From Flavobacterium sp. LHD-85 (GTDB lineage: Bacteria; Bacteroidota; Bacteroidia; Flavobacteriales; Flavobacteriaceae), in contig NZ_JAVFVR010000001.1 of NCBI RefSeq assembly GCF_030929595.1, positions 930,001 to 994,000 of the forward strand: a stretch of 64,000 bases of DNA, given 5' to 3'. Numbering within the stretch: position 1 is the stretch's first letter; the number at the start of each line of letters is the position of its first letter. A program made the position numbers and the translations under genes. Of the stretch, positions 32,385-43,000 are shown piece after piece. The notes under the pieces are model-generated. The model made no database searches. It saw nothing but the letters and a program-made list of their open reading frames with translations, and was not told the origin of the DNA.

Positions 32385-33510
32385 CTTGGTATTTTAATTT
32401 GTTGACAACAGGATTTGCGTACATGGCTAAAAATCCTTGTCTTGTCACAGGATTATCGCTTCCGATTCTCATTTCTAAACGACGCTCAAAAAGCTGTTTT
32501 TCGCTCTCTTTGTATTTGTCGGCGAATTTATTTGTTTCGTTTAAAATATCGTATGCAATAAAGTTTGTCGGCCATAATTGGTAGTTTTTCAAAATCACAT
32601 CGTCAATAGTTTGTGCCAAAGCCTGAACTTGCTTGTTTGCATTGTCATTTTCAGCCACAATCTGATCGATTTCTGTATCCAGAACATCGCCAACAGAAAT
32701 ATGTATTCTTTTTTTAGTTCCCATGATACCGCTTATAATGGTCATGAAATCTTCATTTTTATCTTTTACGTAAACTTCGTTGTTTGCTTCTGCCATTAAT
32801 TGCGGCATTTTCAACACATCAGTCGGATCGTATTCATAAGAAATAGAAACCGGAACAATTTTTAATTTCTTGAAATAATCCATTAAATTTTCTTCATCAG
32901 AACCCATTCCGATCATTTTTAAAACTCCTGGATTGGTTTCGTCATTTCCGTCTTTTGTTCTTCCTTCTCTTTGCGCAATCCAAACCGAACGATTTTCGCG
33001 AAGCAATAATTGTCCCATATATTCAGACAATAACTTTGAGCTTTGCAACATTTCTCGAGGTGTTAATCCTCTTAAAACCAAAAAGTTTCTATTTAATTTT
33101 GCTAAAGTTGCCAAAAAAGCTTTCTTCACCAAATTGTCTCCAATTGCCGAAGCCGTCATAACCAAACCATGTTCGAATAAACAAACATTCAATAATGTGG
33201 TATCCAAAAGAATATCTCTGTGATTGGAGATAAACAAATAAGAAGTATTAGGTTCCAGTTTTTCAAAACCTGAAGTTGTAAGGCCTTCAGAGCTTTTTTC
33301 TAAAACTTTCTGAATAGTATTGTAAATAAAGTTGCACTGAAAATCACGAATAGAATGTGTTTTCTTCAATTGTTCCTTCCAAACCTCATCTTCTACATCC
33401 GGAAAAGTAAAGTTCATCATGGTTTTCATCATCGGATGATTGACAACACCATGAAGTGCTTCATTTATTTCGGAATCATAAAACGGTCGAATGGCATCAA
33501 ATCTCTGCAT
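32374..33510 (-). CDS. 1-acylglycerol-3-phosphate acyltransferase-like protein
   Basis: The 378-residue protein has a glycerolipid acyltransferase core. The catalytic histidine motif SNHRDILLD has five rather than the usual four residues between His and the next Asp, although HRD itself also offers an Asp. The substrate-binding region WIAQREGRTKDGNDETNPG is recognisable. It should acylate a lipid intermediate at the membrane. The gene overlaps the asparaginase gene by 11 bp and follows tatD after 63 bp. The exact acceptor is not clear. Confidence 0.82.
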   Translation of the reverse strand: MQRFDAIRPFYDSEINEALHGVVNHPMMKTMMNFTFPDVEDEVWKEQLKKTHSIRDFQCNFIYNTIQKVLEKSSEGLTTSGFEKLEPNTSYLFISNHRDILLDTTLLNVCLFEHGLVMTASAIGDNLVKKAFLATLAKLNRNFLVLRGLTPREMLQSSKLLSEYMGQLLLRENRSVWIAQREGRTKDGNDETNPGVLKMIGMGSDEENLMDYFKKLKIVPVSISYEYDPTDVLKMPQLMAEANNEVYVKDKNEDFMTIISGIMGTKKRIHISVGDVLDTEIDQIVAENDNANKQVQALAQTIDDVILKNYQLWPTNFIAYDILNETNKFADKYKESEKQLFERRLEMRIGSDNPVTRQGFLAMYANPVVNKLKYQDVI

Positions 33511-33573
33511 TATTTATTTGGGTTTAAGTGGGCAAAAGAACAAAAAAAAAATTAAAGTTTTGTAAGGTACAAG

Positions 33574-34353
33574 TTAAATCCCAAAAACGTCTTTGGAATT
33601 CTGAGTTGTAATTGCTGCAATTTCTTCTTTAGAAACACCATATATATCGCTTAATTTAGCAATAACATTGACTAAATAACTGCTTTCATTTCTTTTTCCT
33701 CGGTAAGGAATTGGCGCTAAATATGGCGAATCTGTCTCCAAAACGATATGTTTTAAATCGATTTGATTCAAAAACTGATCAATTTTTCCGTTCTTAAAAG
33801 TAACAACACCACCAATTCCTAATTTCATTTTGTAAGAAATCGCGCGTTCTGCTTGTTCTAAAGTTCCGGAAAAACAATGAAAAATCCCAAATAAATCTTC
33901 AGATTTTTCTTCTTCTAAGACTTCAAAGATTTCGTCAAATGCTTCTCTGCAATGAATTACGATTGGCAATTTGTATTGTTTTGCCAGCTGAATTTGTCTT
34001 TTAAAAGCAATTTGCTGTTCTTTTAAATGCGTTTTATCCCAATACAGATCGATCCCGATTTCACCAACTGCGTAGAATTTTCTTTTTGATAATTCCGTTT
34101 CAACATGCGCCAACTCTTCCAGATAATTATCTTTCACGTAAGTGGGATGCAAACCCATCATTAAGAAAATATTTTCAGGATAATTTTTTTCTAAATCGTA
34201 CATAGACTGTGTGGCCGCAGCATCGATTGCGGGAATAAAAAAACGGGTAATTCCGGCATCGATAGCGCGCTGAATCATTGCGTCACGATCCTGATCAAAT
34301 TCTTCAGAATATAAATGCGTGTGTGTATCGGTAATAATGGGTGTTGAATTCAA
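33574..34353 (-). CDS. tatD: TatD-family metal-dependent hydrolase
   Basis: The 259-residue TIM-barrel hydrolase has metal ligands in TDTHTHLYS near the start, GEIGIDLYWD, VIHCREAFDE, FHCFSGT and LETDSPYLAP, the full TatD set. Members are 3'-5' DNA exonucleases or related deoxyribonucleases in the cytoplasm. It is the first gene of a three-gene minus-strand unit. Length is typical. Confidence 0.94.
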   Translation of the reverse strand: MNSTPIITDTHTHLYSEEFDQDRDAMIQRAIDAGITRFFIPAIDAAATQSMYDLEKNYPENIFLMMGLHPTYVKDNYLEELAHVETELSKRKFYAVGEIGIDLYWDKTHLKEQQIAFKRQIQLAKQYKLPIVIHCREAFDEIFEVLEEEKSEDLFGIFHCFSGTLEQAERAISYKMKLGIGGVVTFKNGKIDQFLNQIDLKHIVLETDSPYLAPIPYRGKRNESSYLVNVIAKLSDIYGVSKEEIAAITTQNSKDVFGI

Positions 34354-34739
34354 GGCTATAATTTTAAAGTGCCAAAATTACGACAATATTAAAAGAATAG
34401 CAATTTCATAGAGATTAAGGGACATGGATTTAACGGATTCACTTCGTGAAAACGCGGATAAAAACAGATTTTTGATCCTATTTTGTCAGGCTGAGCAAAG
34501 TTGAAGCCTTAATCGCTAATCTTCATCAATTCTCAACACGATCCTTCGACTTCGCTCAGGATGACAAAAAAAAACCTTTGTCAAAGCTTGTAACTTTGAC
34601 AAAGGCCAGAATAATAATCACCTAATTTTTGTTATTCTGAAGAACAAAGGGCCTCACAAGAAGCGTCGAAAAGAAAACCCCCATTTTTTCTCTCGATCAG
34701 CTAGTGTGACCCCTCGTTATTCAGTACAACAAACAAGCT
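34354..34739. repeat. Repeat-dense 386-bp intergenic region
   Basis: This gap carries several non-coding repeats. ATGGATTTAACGGATTCAC and GCGGATAAAAACAG belong to the CGGATT family. TTGTCAGGCTGAGC pairs imperfectly with GCTCAGGATGACAA around a CTTCGACTTCGCTCAGGATG block. A CTTTGTCAAAG hairpin lies at 34575-34604. The rest (34620-34720) shows no gene. Confidence 0.65.
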
Positions 34740-36389
34740 TTATTTTCCGTTTTCTATATATAGCAAAGCGCGTTCCAAAACCTCGTCTTTACCTTGTTGA
34801 ATTCCTAAAATTGTTGGTTTTACTTCAATATCAGGTACAATTCCTACACGTTGGGTTTCTCTTCCGTCTGGATAATAAACTCCAATTCCTGAAAAGCCCG
34901 TATGATAGCCATTAAAATCAAATTCAAAAACATTTCCGTCTGCTCCTGCCGTCTGACTTCCAATAATTGTGGTGTTTCCCGCTGTTTGAAAACACATTGC
35001 TGTCCATTCTGACTGGCTTATTGAATTCTCATCCAATAATACAATCACTTTTCCTTTGTAATGGTCTTTATTGTCAAACCCTGCATTCCTTCCCTCCGTC
35101 CAATAGTACTTGCCAGGATAGTTTAAATAGGGATAAGTATAAATAACAAATTTCTCTTCTTTAGCATTTAAAAAGTCTGAAATGACTTTATAAGTACTGT
35201 GTGGATAATTTCTAATATCAAAAACTATTGCTTTTGTCGATTTGAGCGCATCAATCATATCAGGAACATTTTTGGGTTTGATCACTCCCATATTAACATA
35301 ACCGATATTATTATCCAAAAGTTTAAATTTATCTTTCTTTTTCTGAGCTCCCTTCTTATACTCATTTCTATGCGAATCATGATAATTAAACCAAATCATA
35401 GATTTTGTTTCATATTTTCCATCTTTCAAAAACTCCACTTTAACCTTTTCAGATTCGCTTAGCAGAATCGTACCAATAACTTTGTCCAGAAAAGAAACTT
35501 CGTTTGAAGCAGCAATCATTTCTCTTTTTTCTTCAATGATTTCTTTGATGCTCTTATCATTTATTTTAGTTATCACTGTCCCAATTTTAATATCGTCTGC
35601 CTCAGCTAGACTGTCTCCTAAAATCTCTGTGATTACGATTTTTTCATCTATTATTTTGCCCGCTGCAGGGAAATAATAAAAGCTCTTTTTTGCGGTTGCC
35701 AAAGATGGATATATATGAAATTCAACATGGCTATCATTGAGCTTTGCTGCTGTTTTTCTTAATATTTTATAAAAATCTTCTGGAGTTTTGGACTCAACGA
35801 CAGAAGGAAGCACTTCATTTAAAGTTTCATCCCATTTCTGATCCATAATGTATTTATAAGGAAAATAATATTCAACTACATTCCAATACGCATAAAGCAT
35901 TAAAAGTTTTGAATTTTTATCTGTATAATCTAGATTAAAATAGTTTTTCAAATTTTTAAAACCGTCAAAACTTGGTCCAAATTCCTCATTATTCTGATAT
36001 CTATTTTCTTCAATAAATTTTAATTTCTTCGAAAGCTTTTTAGAAAACAGTTTATTATTAAACCAGCTTAAATCGAAATTCTTATCGAAAACCTTAACAT
36101 CTTTTGGCACAACAATCGGTGCTATTTCTTGTATTGGACCAAGATCATCAATCCAATTTTCTAAGATTAATGAAAACTCTTCTTTGGTTTGGGCTTTTTC
36201 AATTAAAGGCAATTTTTCTAAAAGCTGACTATCCCAATTCAATTCTCCGCTGGCAACTTTTGGATGATAATATTTTAAGAATCCCCAAACTTTGCAAGTT
36301 GCAGCCAGTTTTTCGGTCTGCGTAATCTTATTCAAACCAAAAATAGTCTGAGATAAAACAAGAATAAAAATAAGTGCAACTTTTTTCAT
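34740..36389 (-). CDS. Secreted S41-family peptidase, second paralogue
   Basis: The 549-residue protein parallels the one at 7136-8788 over its whole length. It has a signal peptide, LAATCKVWGFLKYYHPKVA, a PDZ-like IKIGTVITKINDKSI, the likely catalytic serine in SISQSEWTAMCFQ, GSQTAGADGNV and a shared end GIVPDIEVKPTILGIQQGKD. It should be an exported serine protease. It stands alone, with repeats downstream and the sigma-TPR fusion gene upstream. No substrate is known. The two copies are clearly diverged, so the duplication is not recent. Confidence 0.86.
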   Translation of the reverse strand: MKKVALIFILVLSQTIFGLNKITQTEKLAATCKVWGFLKYYHPKVASGELNWDSQLLEKLPLIEKAQTKEEFSLILENWIDDLGPIQEIAPIVVPKDVKVFDKNFDLSWFNNKLFSKKLSKKLKFIEENRYQNNEEFGPSFDGFKNLKNYFNLDYTDKNSKLLMLYAYWNVVEYYFPYKYIMDQKWDETLNEVLPSVVESKTPEDFYKILRKTAAKLNDSHVEFHIYPSLATAKKSFYYFPAAGKIIDEKIVITEILGDSLAEADDIKIGTVITKINDKSIKEIIEEKREMIAASNEVSFLDKVIGTILLSESEKVKVEFLKDGKYETKSMIWFNYHDSHRNEYKKGAQKKKDKFKLLDNNIGYVNMGVIKPKNVPDMIDALKSTKAIVFDIRNYPHSTYKVISDFLNAKEEKFVIYTYPYLNYPGKYYWTEGRNAGFDNKDHYKGKVIVLLDENSISQSEWTAMCFQTAGNTTIIGSQTAGADGNVFEFDFNGYHTGFSGIGVYYPDGRETQRVGIVPDIEVKPTILGIQQGKDEVLERALLYIENGK

Positions 36390-36521
36390 TTAGTTTTTTG
36401 GCTAGTTTAAATTGTCTTTGGAGCAAAATCTCTTAAAAAGAAAATCGAATTTAGAACTAAAATTCCAAATTCGATTGAGGTTTTCCGTAAAGGGATAAAA
36501 TTTTTCTTAATAATTACAAAA

Positions 36522-37502
36522 TTATTCCAATTCTTCTAAAAGTTGCTCTACTTCATCATAATCTTCATAGTCTTGCGAAATAGTCTGTAAAATAGCTTTA
36601 CAGTCGTCATATTTTCCTTGCTTTAGTTTAGATAAAGCCAAATTCCATTTTGCTTTTTCTTTATAAACAGAGTTTCCTGCTTCCAATTCTTTGAAAATGT
36701 TTTCTGCCTTTACGTATTTGCCAACTTGCAATAAGGATACGGCATAGAAATATTTAATTTCATCTGAATTGTTTTCTTTCAAAATCATTTCAAAAATCGG
36801 AATAGCAGTTTCATATCTTCTTCCGTTAAAATTATTCTCAGCTTGCTTTAAAATGGCTTCAGAGACGCCTCTTTCTGTAAAATAAGCGCTTTCTGGGTGG
36901 TTATAATCTTCAAAATTTGGATAATGTCGATAATCGAAGAAAAATAAACCAAACATAACTATTACAGATATCGCTGCAGCAAAGTACCAAGGCTTAAGCG
37001 ATGCTGCTTTATGTTTCTTTTTGTTGAAGTATTTATCTGAAATTCGAGTCAAATTTTCTTCAAATACGACTCTTTCTTCAGCTATCTCCAATTTATTTTC
37101 TTGTCGATAGCGCTTTTGTTCTTCTTCAAATTCCTCTGTCTGAGCAATCAATTCATGAGCAGATTCATTGACAGATACCACATTCTCATAAACTGTCACA
37201 TCTTTATTGGCAGAGTTTTTCAATTCTTTTAGCCAGCGTCTTTTACATAACAAGAAAAAATAAGCATCAAACGGACAAGTCAATTGAAGTTTTCCGGCTT
37301 TCGCCTGACTAAAAAGCAAAATCATAATTTCCTGAATCACATTCTGCGCATGATCTTTATCTCCAGAATTATTGGTTATAAACTGCACTACTTTGGGTGC
37401 AAATTTTTTAAATATCATTTCAATTACTACCGAATCATTTGCGGCTAGTCCGTCGATATATTTTTGATCTGGATGAATTTTATTTAGATCCATAAAAAAC
37501 AT
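36522..37502 (-). CDS. Sigma-70 region 2 / transmembrane / TPR fusion protein
   Basis: The 326-residue protein starts like a Bacteroidota ECF-type sigma factor. Region 2 spans about 12-97, with HPDQKYIDGLAANDSVVIEM and TCPFDAYFFLLCKRRWLKEL. Where region 4 should follow there is instead a charged helical linker, a transmembrane helix at 172-189 and TPR repeats at about 212-326. In related genomes the sigma factor and the TM-TPR protein are, as I recall, separate neighbours, so this looks like a fusion that lost the -35-binding domain. It may be a membrane-tethered regulator or a decayed remnant. A start at 37493 (MDLNK) is equally possible. Confidence 0.75.
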   Translation of the reverse strand: MFFMDLNKIHPDQKYIDGLAANDSVVIEMIFKKFAPKVVQFITNNSGDKDHAQNVIQEIMILLFSQAKAGKLQLTCPFDAYFFLLCKRRWLKELKNSANKDVTVYENVVSVNESAHELIAQTEEFEEEQKRYRQENKLEIAEERVVFEENLTRISDKYFNKKKHKAASLKPWYFAAAISVIVMFGLFFFDYRHYPNFEDYNHPESAYFTERGVSEAILKQAENNFNGRRYETAIPIFEMILKENNSDEIKYFYAVSLLQVGKYVKAENIFKELEAGNSVYKEKAKWNLALSKLKQGKYDDCKAILQTISQDYEDYDEVEQLLEELE

Positions 37503-37758
37503 TTTATAGCTAATTTAAAAAAAAGAATCTTAAAAACTTAAAAAAACAAGAGATAACAACATTATAATCAATTATATATACCAAAAAAAAGATTCTTCAA
37601 AAAGTTTTAAAAAATTAAAAGAAACAGAAAGTTACCAATTTATTACCGAATAAAATGATAAAGCCTTGAAAATCTAAAAAAGCCACCAAATTATATCTCT
37701 TGTATCATTAGTTTTTTGGATGTAATTGCTTTATTTTTGGGTTTCAATCATTACAGGA

Positions 37759-38196
37759 ATGGAAAATCTTCACGAAATTCTCAAAAAGGAGAATTATAAA
37801 AAAATAAAATTCAAAATCACTAAAACCCAGCATTTGCAGATAAAAGCCAAAATAAATGGCATTTCTGGCAATTTTATTTTAGATACGGGTGCATCCAACA
37901 CGTGCGTGGGGTTTGAGTCTATTGAACGCTTTGAACTTTCGGCAAAAAACTCTAAAACAAAGGCTTCTGGAGCAGGCGGAACAGGAATGACAACTCAGAT
38001 TTCATCTCAAAATAAACTGCAGTTAGGAAGCTGGAAAAATAAGGGTTTTAGTATCGTAATTTTTGATCTTTCGCACGTCAATGAAGCTTTGGAATCTTTT
38101 AAAGCAAAGCCCGTTCACGGCATTATTGGTGCTGATGTTTTATTGGAAGGAAAAGCTATTATTGATTATTTTAACCACTACTTGTACCTTAAATAG
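37759..38196 (+). CDS. Retropepsin-like aspartic protease domain protein
   Basis: The 145-residue protein has the retropepsin active-site motif FILDTGASNTCV, with catalytic Asp42, a flap-like KASGAGGTGMTTQ and a C-terminal hydrophobic VHGIIGADVLLEGKAIIDY. Such single-domain proteins dimerise to form one active site. There is no signal peptide if the start is the ATG at 37759; the frame upstream (from 37726) does not look conserved. It is a single gene and its target is unknown. A terminator shared with the convergent MFS gene follows. Confidence 0.82.
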   Translation: MENLHEILKKENYKKIKFKITKTQHLQIKAKINGISGNFILDTGASNTCVGFESIERFELSAKNSKTKASGAGGTGMTTQISSQNKLQLGSWKNKGFSIVIFDLSHVNEALESFKAKPVHGIIGADVLLEGKAIIDYFNHYLYLK

Positions 38197-38245
38197 AAAA
38201 AATTCCAAATTCCATCCCGAGGCTTCGGGATCAAATTCCAAATAA

Positions 38246-38276
38246 AAAAGTCTCCATTAAAATGAAGACTTTTTAG
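38246..38276. terminator. Bidirectional terminator between retropepsin and MFS genes
   Basis: AAAAGTCT (38246-38253) pairs with AGACTTTT (38266-38273), and an inner CAT/ATG pairing surrounds a four-base loop. A-runs and T-runs flank it on the two sides, so it can serve both convergent genes. Confidence 0.82.
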
Positions 38277-38278
38277 TT

Positions 38279-39529
38279 TTATACTATTTCTTGATTGCTA
38301 ATTTCTGTTTTTGGAACTGCATGTTTTTTCAAAGAAAAATAAGCAACAACTGTACTCAACAACATTAAAACTCCTCCCAAAATAAAAGGTGCTCCTGCAA
38401 ATTTAAAAGGCGCATCATCATGGGTGAAAAAGTAAAATGTATTGGCCATCATTGGCGGACCAATAATCGAAGACGCACTCATTAAACTAGTCAACGTTCC
38501 TTGAATTTCGCCTTGTTCGCTTGGTTCAACTTTACTCGCTACCACAGATTGCAATGCTGGACCGGCAATTCCGCCAAGGCAATATGGAATTAGAAAAACA
38601 AACATCATCCAGCTTTCTGTTGCAAAAGCAAACAATAGCATTCCGATTGTATATAAAGCTAAACCGATATAAATACTTTTCTCATTTCCTATTTTTGGAT
38701 TGATGTAACGAACTAATCCTCCTTGTACAACTCCAACCAATAATCCGATTATTCCTAATGAAATTCCGATCATTCTTTCATCCCAATTGAATTGGTAAAT
38801 GGTGAAGAAACTCCAATTGCTCTGTACTGCATGCGAACCAACGTACAAAAGAAATATCGCGACAATTAAACCAATTAATGTTGGATGCTTTCTTAATCCT
38901 AAAATAGCTCCAATTGGATTGGCGCGTCTCCAGTCAAATTCTCTTCTGTTTTCTTTTTTTAATGATTCTGGCAGAATGAAAAATCCGTAAAGGAAGTTTA
39001 CCATACACAAAATTGCCGCTGCATAAAAGGGAACTCTTGATCCGTATTGGCCTAAAAGTCCGCCAATAACGGGTCCGATGATAAAACCTAATCCGAAAGC
39101 GGCGCCTACTAACCCAAAGTTTTTAGCTCTATTTTCGGCAGTACTAACGTCGGCAATATAAGCTGAAGCGGTTGTAATACTAGCACCAGTCACTCCAGCA
39201 ATAATTCTTCCGATAAAAAGCCAGATAATAGTTGGCGAAAATGCCAATAAAAGATAATCTAAAGAAAATCCGAAAAGGGAAATCAAGATAATTGGCCTTC
39301 TTCCAAATTTATCACTCAAATTTCCAATAACGGGAGCAAATACAAACTGCGTTATCGCATACGCGAAAGTCAACCAGCCTCCAATTTTTGCGGCTTCACT
39401 GATGTCTCCGTGAATCAATTCTTCGATTAATTTTGGTATTACAGGAATAATAATTCCCCATCCTGTAATGTCTATTAACATGGTTATGAAAATAAAACCA
39501 ATTGCTGCTGACTTGTCTTTTTGTAGCAT
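38279..39529 (-). CDS. TetA-like MFS drug exporter
   Basis: The 416-residue protein has twelve predicted helices. The MFS motif GNLSDKFGRRPIILISL lies in the loop after helix 2, and helix 1 holds MLIDITGWGIIIPVIPKLI, typical of the TCR/Tet group of drug:proton antiporters. The start at 39529 (MLQKDKSAAIGF) is preferred over an upstream Met at 39586, which would add a non-conserved hydrophobic stretch. Its drug is not predictable; housekeeping relatives in Bacteroidota often confer no tetracycline resistance. Confidence 0.87.
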   Translation of the reverse strand: MLQKDKSAAIGFIFITMLIDITGWGIIIPVIPKLIEELIHGDISEAAKIGGWLTFAYAITQFVFAPVIGNLSDKFGRRPIILISLFGFSLDYLLLAFSPTIIWLFIGRIIAGVTGASITTASAYIADVSTAENRAKNFGLVGAAFGLGFIIGPVIGGLLGQYGSRVPFYAAAILCMVNFLYGFFILPESLKKENRREFDWRRANPIGAILGLRKHPTLIGLIVAIFLLYVGSHAVQSNWSFFTIYQFNWDERMIGISLGIIGLLVGVVQGGLVRYINPKIGNEKSIYIGLALYTIGMLLFAFATESWMMFVFLIPYCLGGIAGPALQSVVASKVEPSEQGEIQGTLTSLMSASSIIGPPMMANTFYFFTHDDAPFKFAGAPFILGGVLMLLSTVVAYFSLKKHAVPKTEISNQEIV

Positions 39530-39603
39530 AATAATTTTTGTAAGGTGATGCAAATAAACGAAAAAGCTGACATTTTTTAATATCAACTTTATAATTCAAC
39601 AAT

Positions 39604-40012
39604 AAAAAAATCCCAAATTCCAATTTGAAAAACTTGGTGTTGAATTATTAAAACTGGTATATTTTTTCACGCAGATTTAAAAAAGATTTAAGCAGATAAA
39701 CCCAGATTTTTTCTAATTAAATCTGTAAAATCTGCGTGAAATATTTTACTATTAATTAAAAAAAATCCCAAATTCCAATTTGAAAAACTTGATATTGAAT
39801 TATTAAAACTGGTATATTTTTTCACGCAGATAAATGCAGATTTTTCTAAATAAATCTGCTGAAATATTCATCATTTTACCGACATAGCCCGTGGTTTCAA
39901 CCACGGGAGACGTATTATATGTATTGTGTACCTGTGGTTGAAATCACGGGCTATATTTTAATACCAATAAAAAAATCCCAAATTCCGAATTGATGGAACT
40001 TGGGATTTTTAT
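39604..40012. repeat. Repeat-dense intergenic region with 73-bp direct repeat
   Basis: The gap between the MFS gene and the RND gene holds a 73-bp direct repeat (39604-39676 and 39759-39831, two mismatches, period 155). It also has a TTTCACGCAGATT/AATCTGCGTGAAA inverted pair (39663-39745), and a palindrome of TAGCCCGTGGTTTCAACCAC against GTGGTTGAAATCACGGGCTA (about 39885-39955). An ATCCCAAATTCC/GGAACTTGGGAT hairpin near 39973-40010 may end the RND transcript. No gene was seen. Confidence 0.75.
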
Positions 40013-40063
40013 TGTGAAATTCCGAATTCGGGCTCGGAATTTCACTATCAAAAATTAAAACTA

Positions 40064-43000
40064 TTAATGAGTATGTTTAGGATTAAAACCGTCTTCGCTT
40101 AATTCAGTATGCACATAATCGGCATGCATTTCTGCTTCGTAGTCGATTTTTTCTCCTTTAGAGAACTTACGGATAATTTTCTCCATAATATCATAGATTA
40201 CAGGAACCACAATTAACGTAAGGAACAATGAAGAAATCAAACCTCCAATAATTACCCAAGCCAATCCGTTTTTCCATTCAGCTCCAGCTCCAGATGCCAA
40301 TGCAATCGGGAACATACCAAACACCATCGCAATTGTTGTCATCAAGATCGGACGTAAACGTGCGTGGTTTGCTTGAATTAAAGCTGTTCTGATAGATTCT
40401 CCAGCTGCTCTTCGCTGATTGGTATAATCGACAAGCATGATCGCATTCTTACACACCAGACCAATCAACATGATTACCCCTAAGATAGTAAAGATATTCA
40501 AGGTATTGTTTGTTAATGCCAAGGCAAATAAAACTCCAATGAACGAAAGCGGAATAGCAAATAATACGACAAACGGGTGAACGAAACTGTCATATAATCC
40601 AACCATTACAAGGTAAACCAAAATAATAGCGGCTAATAATGCAATTCCTAAAGTACCAAATCCTTCAGATTGGTTCTCTTGGTCACCACCCCAGATATAA
40701 TTTACTCCTGTTGGTTTTTGCAATTTATCTAATTTTGCCTGCCATTGCTGAACGATTGTTCCTGCTGGCACCCCAACGTTCTGACCTTGTACGGTTACAG
40801 AAGCTGTTTTATCTCTACGCTCTAGTTTACTTGGTCCAGAACCTTCTGTAATAGTTGCGAATTGGTTTAATTTAATTTGCTGACCTGCATTGTTTATGAA
40901 AATCAAATTACTAACGTCTGTGATGTTTTTTCTATCAAATTCGTTGTATTTAATGTTGATGTCATACTCGTATTCACCAGCTCTAAATTTACCATCTGTA
41001 TTACCACTGTAAGCAGTTTGCATGGTTAAACCAACTGTTTGAAGTGTTAATCCTAACGCAGCCATTTTATCTCTATCAACCTGAACGTTGATCTCTGGGT
41101 TTCCATCCTCAACTGTTAATTTAATCTCGGTTGTTCCAGGAATTGTACGTAATTCTGCTTCGGCAAGTTTAGCAAATTTCATGGCACTTTCTACGTTCGG
41201 ACCTGTTACGATCAAACCTAAAGTTGCATCCTCAGCAGTACCTAAGATACCTACTGGAACTGTTTTTACTTTTGCACCAACTAAAACTTTTTCTAGTTTA
41301 CGTTTCACTTTTGCAGCATATACGTTGGCATCATCTGTACGATCTTTTTGATCAATCATTTTAACGTCAATCTCTGCTTTGTATGCAGTTGCCTGAGCAG
41401 CTCCTAAACCTTCACTGGTTTGACCAACAGTTGTAATTTGGCTGAAAACATATTTCTCTCCTTTTAAGAAAGCTTCTGCTTTTTGTGTCATAAAGTTAGT
41501 TTGCTCTAACGAAGCATCTTTTGGCATCTCAATTTGAACCAAGAACTCACCACTATCAGATGATGCAAAAAACTCTCCTCCAATATATCCGCCTCCCATT
41601 AACCAGAAGATCGTACCAAAGAACATTACAAGGATAACTCCCATTGTTTTAATGTAGTGATCTAAACACCAGTTAAGCAAGTTTGATACCCAGTTTGTAA
41701 AACGAGTCAAGTAGCTTTCGAAACCAAGAATAATTTTTCCAAAAAGGTTTTTACCTTCAATATGTTCTAATTTTCCAAAACGTGATGATAACCACGGAAT
41801 AATCGTAAATGAAGCCAATAATGAGAACATTGTAGAAATAATTACCGTAACACAGAATTGTGTAATAATGTTCGATACCAATCCTGTACTCATTGCAATC
41901 GGTAAGAACACCACCACAATTACTAATGTAATCGAAGTTACGGTTGCACCAATTTCGGCAGTTCCATCATAAGCGGCACGAATTCGGCTTTTACCCATCT
42001 CCATGTGTCGGTAAATATTTTCCAATACCACAATCGCGTCATCCACAAGAATACCCACAACAAGAGATAAACCAAGTAAAGACATTAAGTTAAGCGTGTA
42101 ACCTAATAAATAAATTCCAATAAACGTTGCAATCAAAGATGCTGGAATAGATACCATTACGATCAACGAGTTTCGAATACTGTGCAAGAAGAACAACATT
42201 ACGAATGCTACCAGAATAACCGCAATTAACAAGTCATGTACAACAGAATCTGCTGCCTCAAGAGTAAAGACAGTACTGTCTTTTGCTACTTCTAATTTTA
42301 ATTGAGCCGATTTGTAATCGTTCTCTAATGTTTTAATTGTTTTAATCAATTGCTCACTTACCGCTACGGCATTGGCATCTGATTGTTTTACAATTTGAAG
42401 TACAATGGCACTTTTTTGATCTACACGCGCAATTTTCTCCGCGATTTTTTGAGTATCCTGAACATCGGCGATATCTCCTAAACGAATTTGAATTCCGTTT
42501 TGAGAAGAAACTACTAAGTTTCTTAATTCGTCAACATTTTTATATTTCCCCGCTAAACGGATTAAGATTTTTTGGTTACGAGTTTGGATGTTACCCGTTG
42601 GGAAATCTAAGTTCGAACTTAAAATAGTTTGTTGCACTTGCGGAACTGAAAGTCCGTAACCTTGCATTTTTACTGCATCAAGGTTCACCTGAATCTCACG
42701 CTCTTGACCACCAATAATATTTACTTGAGCAACCCCTTGTACACGAGATAAAACTGGCGCAATCTTTTTATCGATCAAATCGTAGAAAGCTGCTTCGTCC
42801 ATTTTACCATTTGCACCTAGCGTCATAATTGGTAAATCACTCAAAGAGAATTTAGTCAATGACGGTGGATCTGCATCGTCTGGCAAGTCACTCAAAATCG
42901 CGTTGATTTTACGCTGTGCATCGTTCATCGAAATATCAACATTCGCATTTGAAGTCAATGTGATCGATACAATCGAAAGACTCTCGTAAGATTTCGAATC

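Noticed and set aside
38279..39529. Tetracycline resistance determinant
   Set aside because: The MFS family fits, but there is no TetR partner beside it, no mobile element and no sign of transfer.
39604..40012. CRISPR array
   Set aside because: Only two long copies plus unrelated palindromes, no regular spacers and no cas genes.
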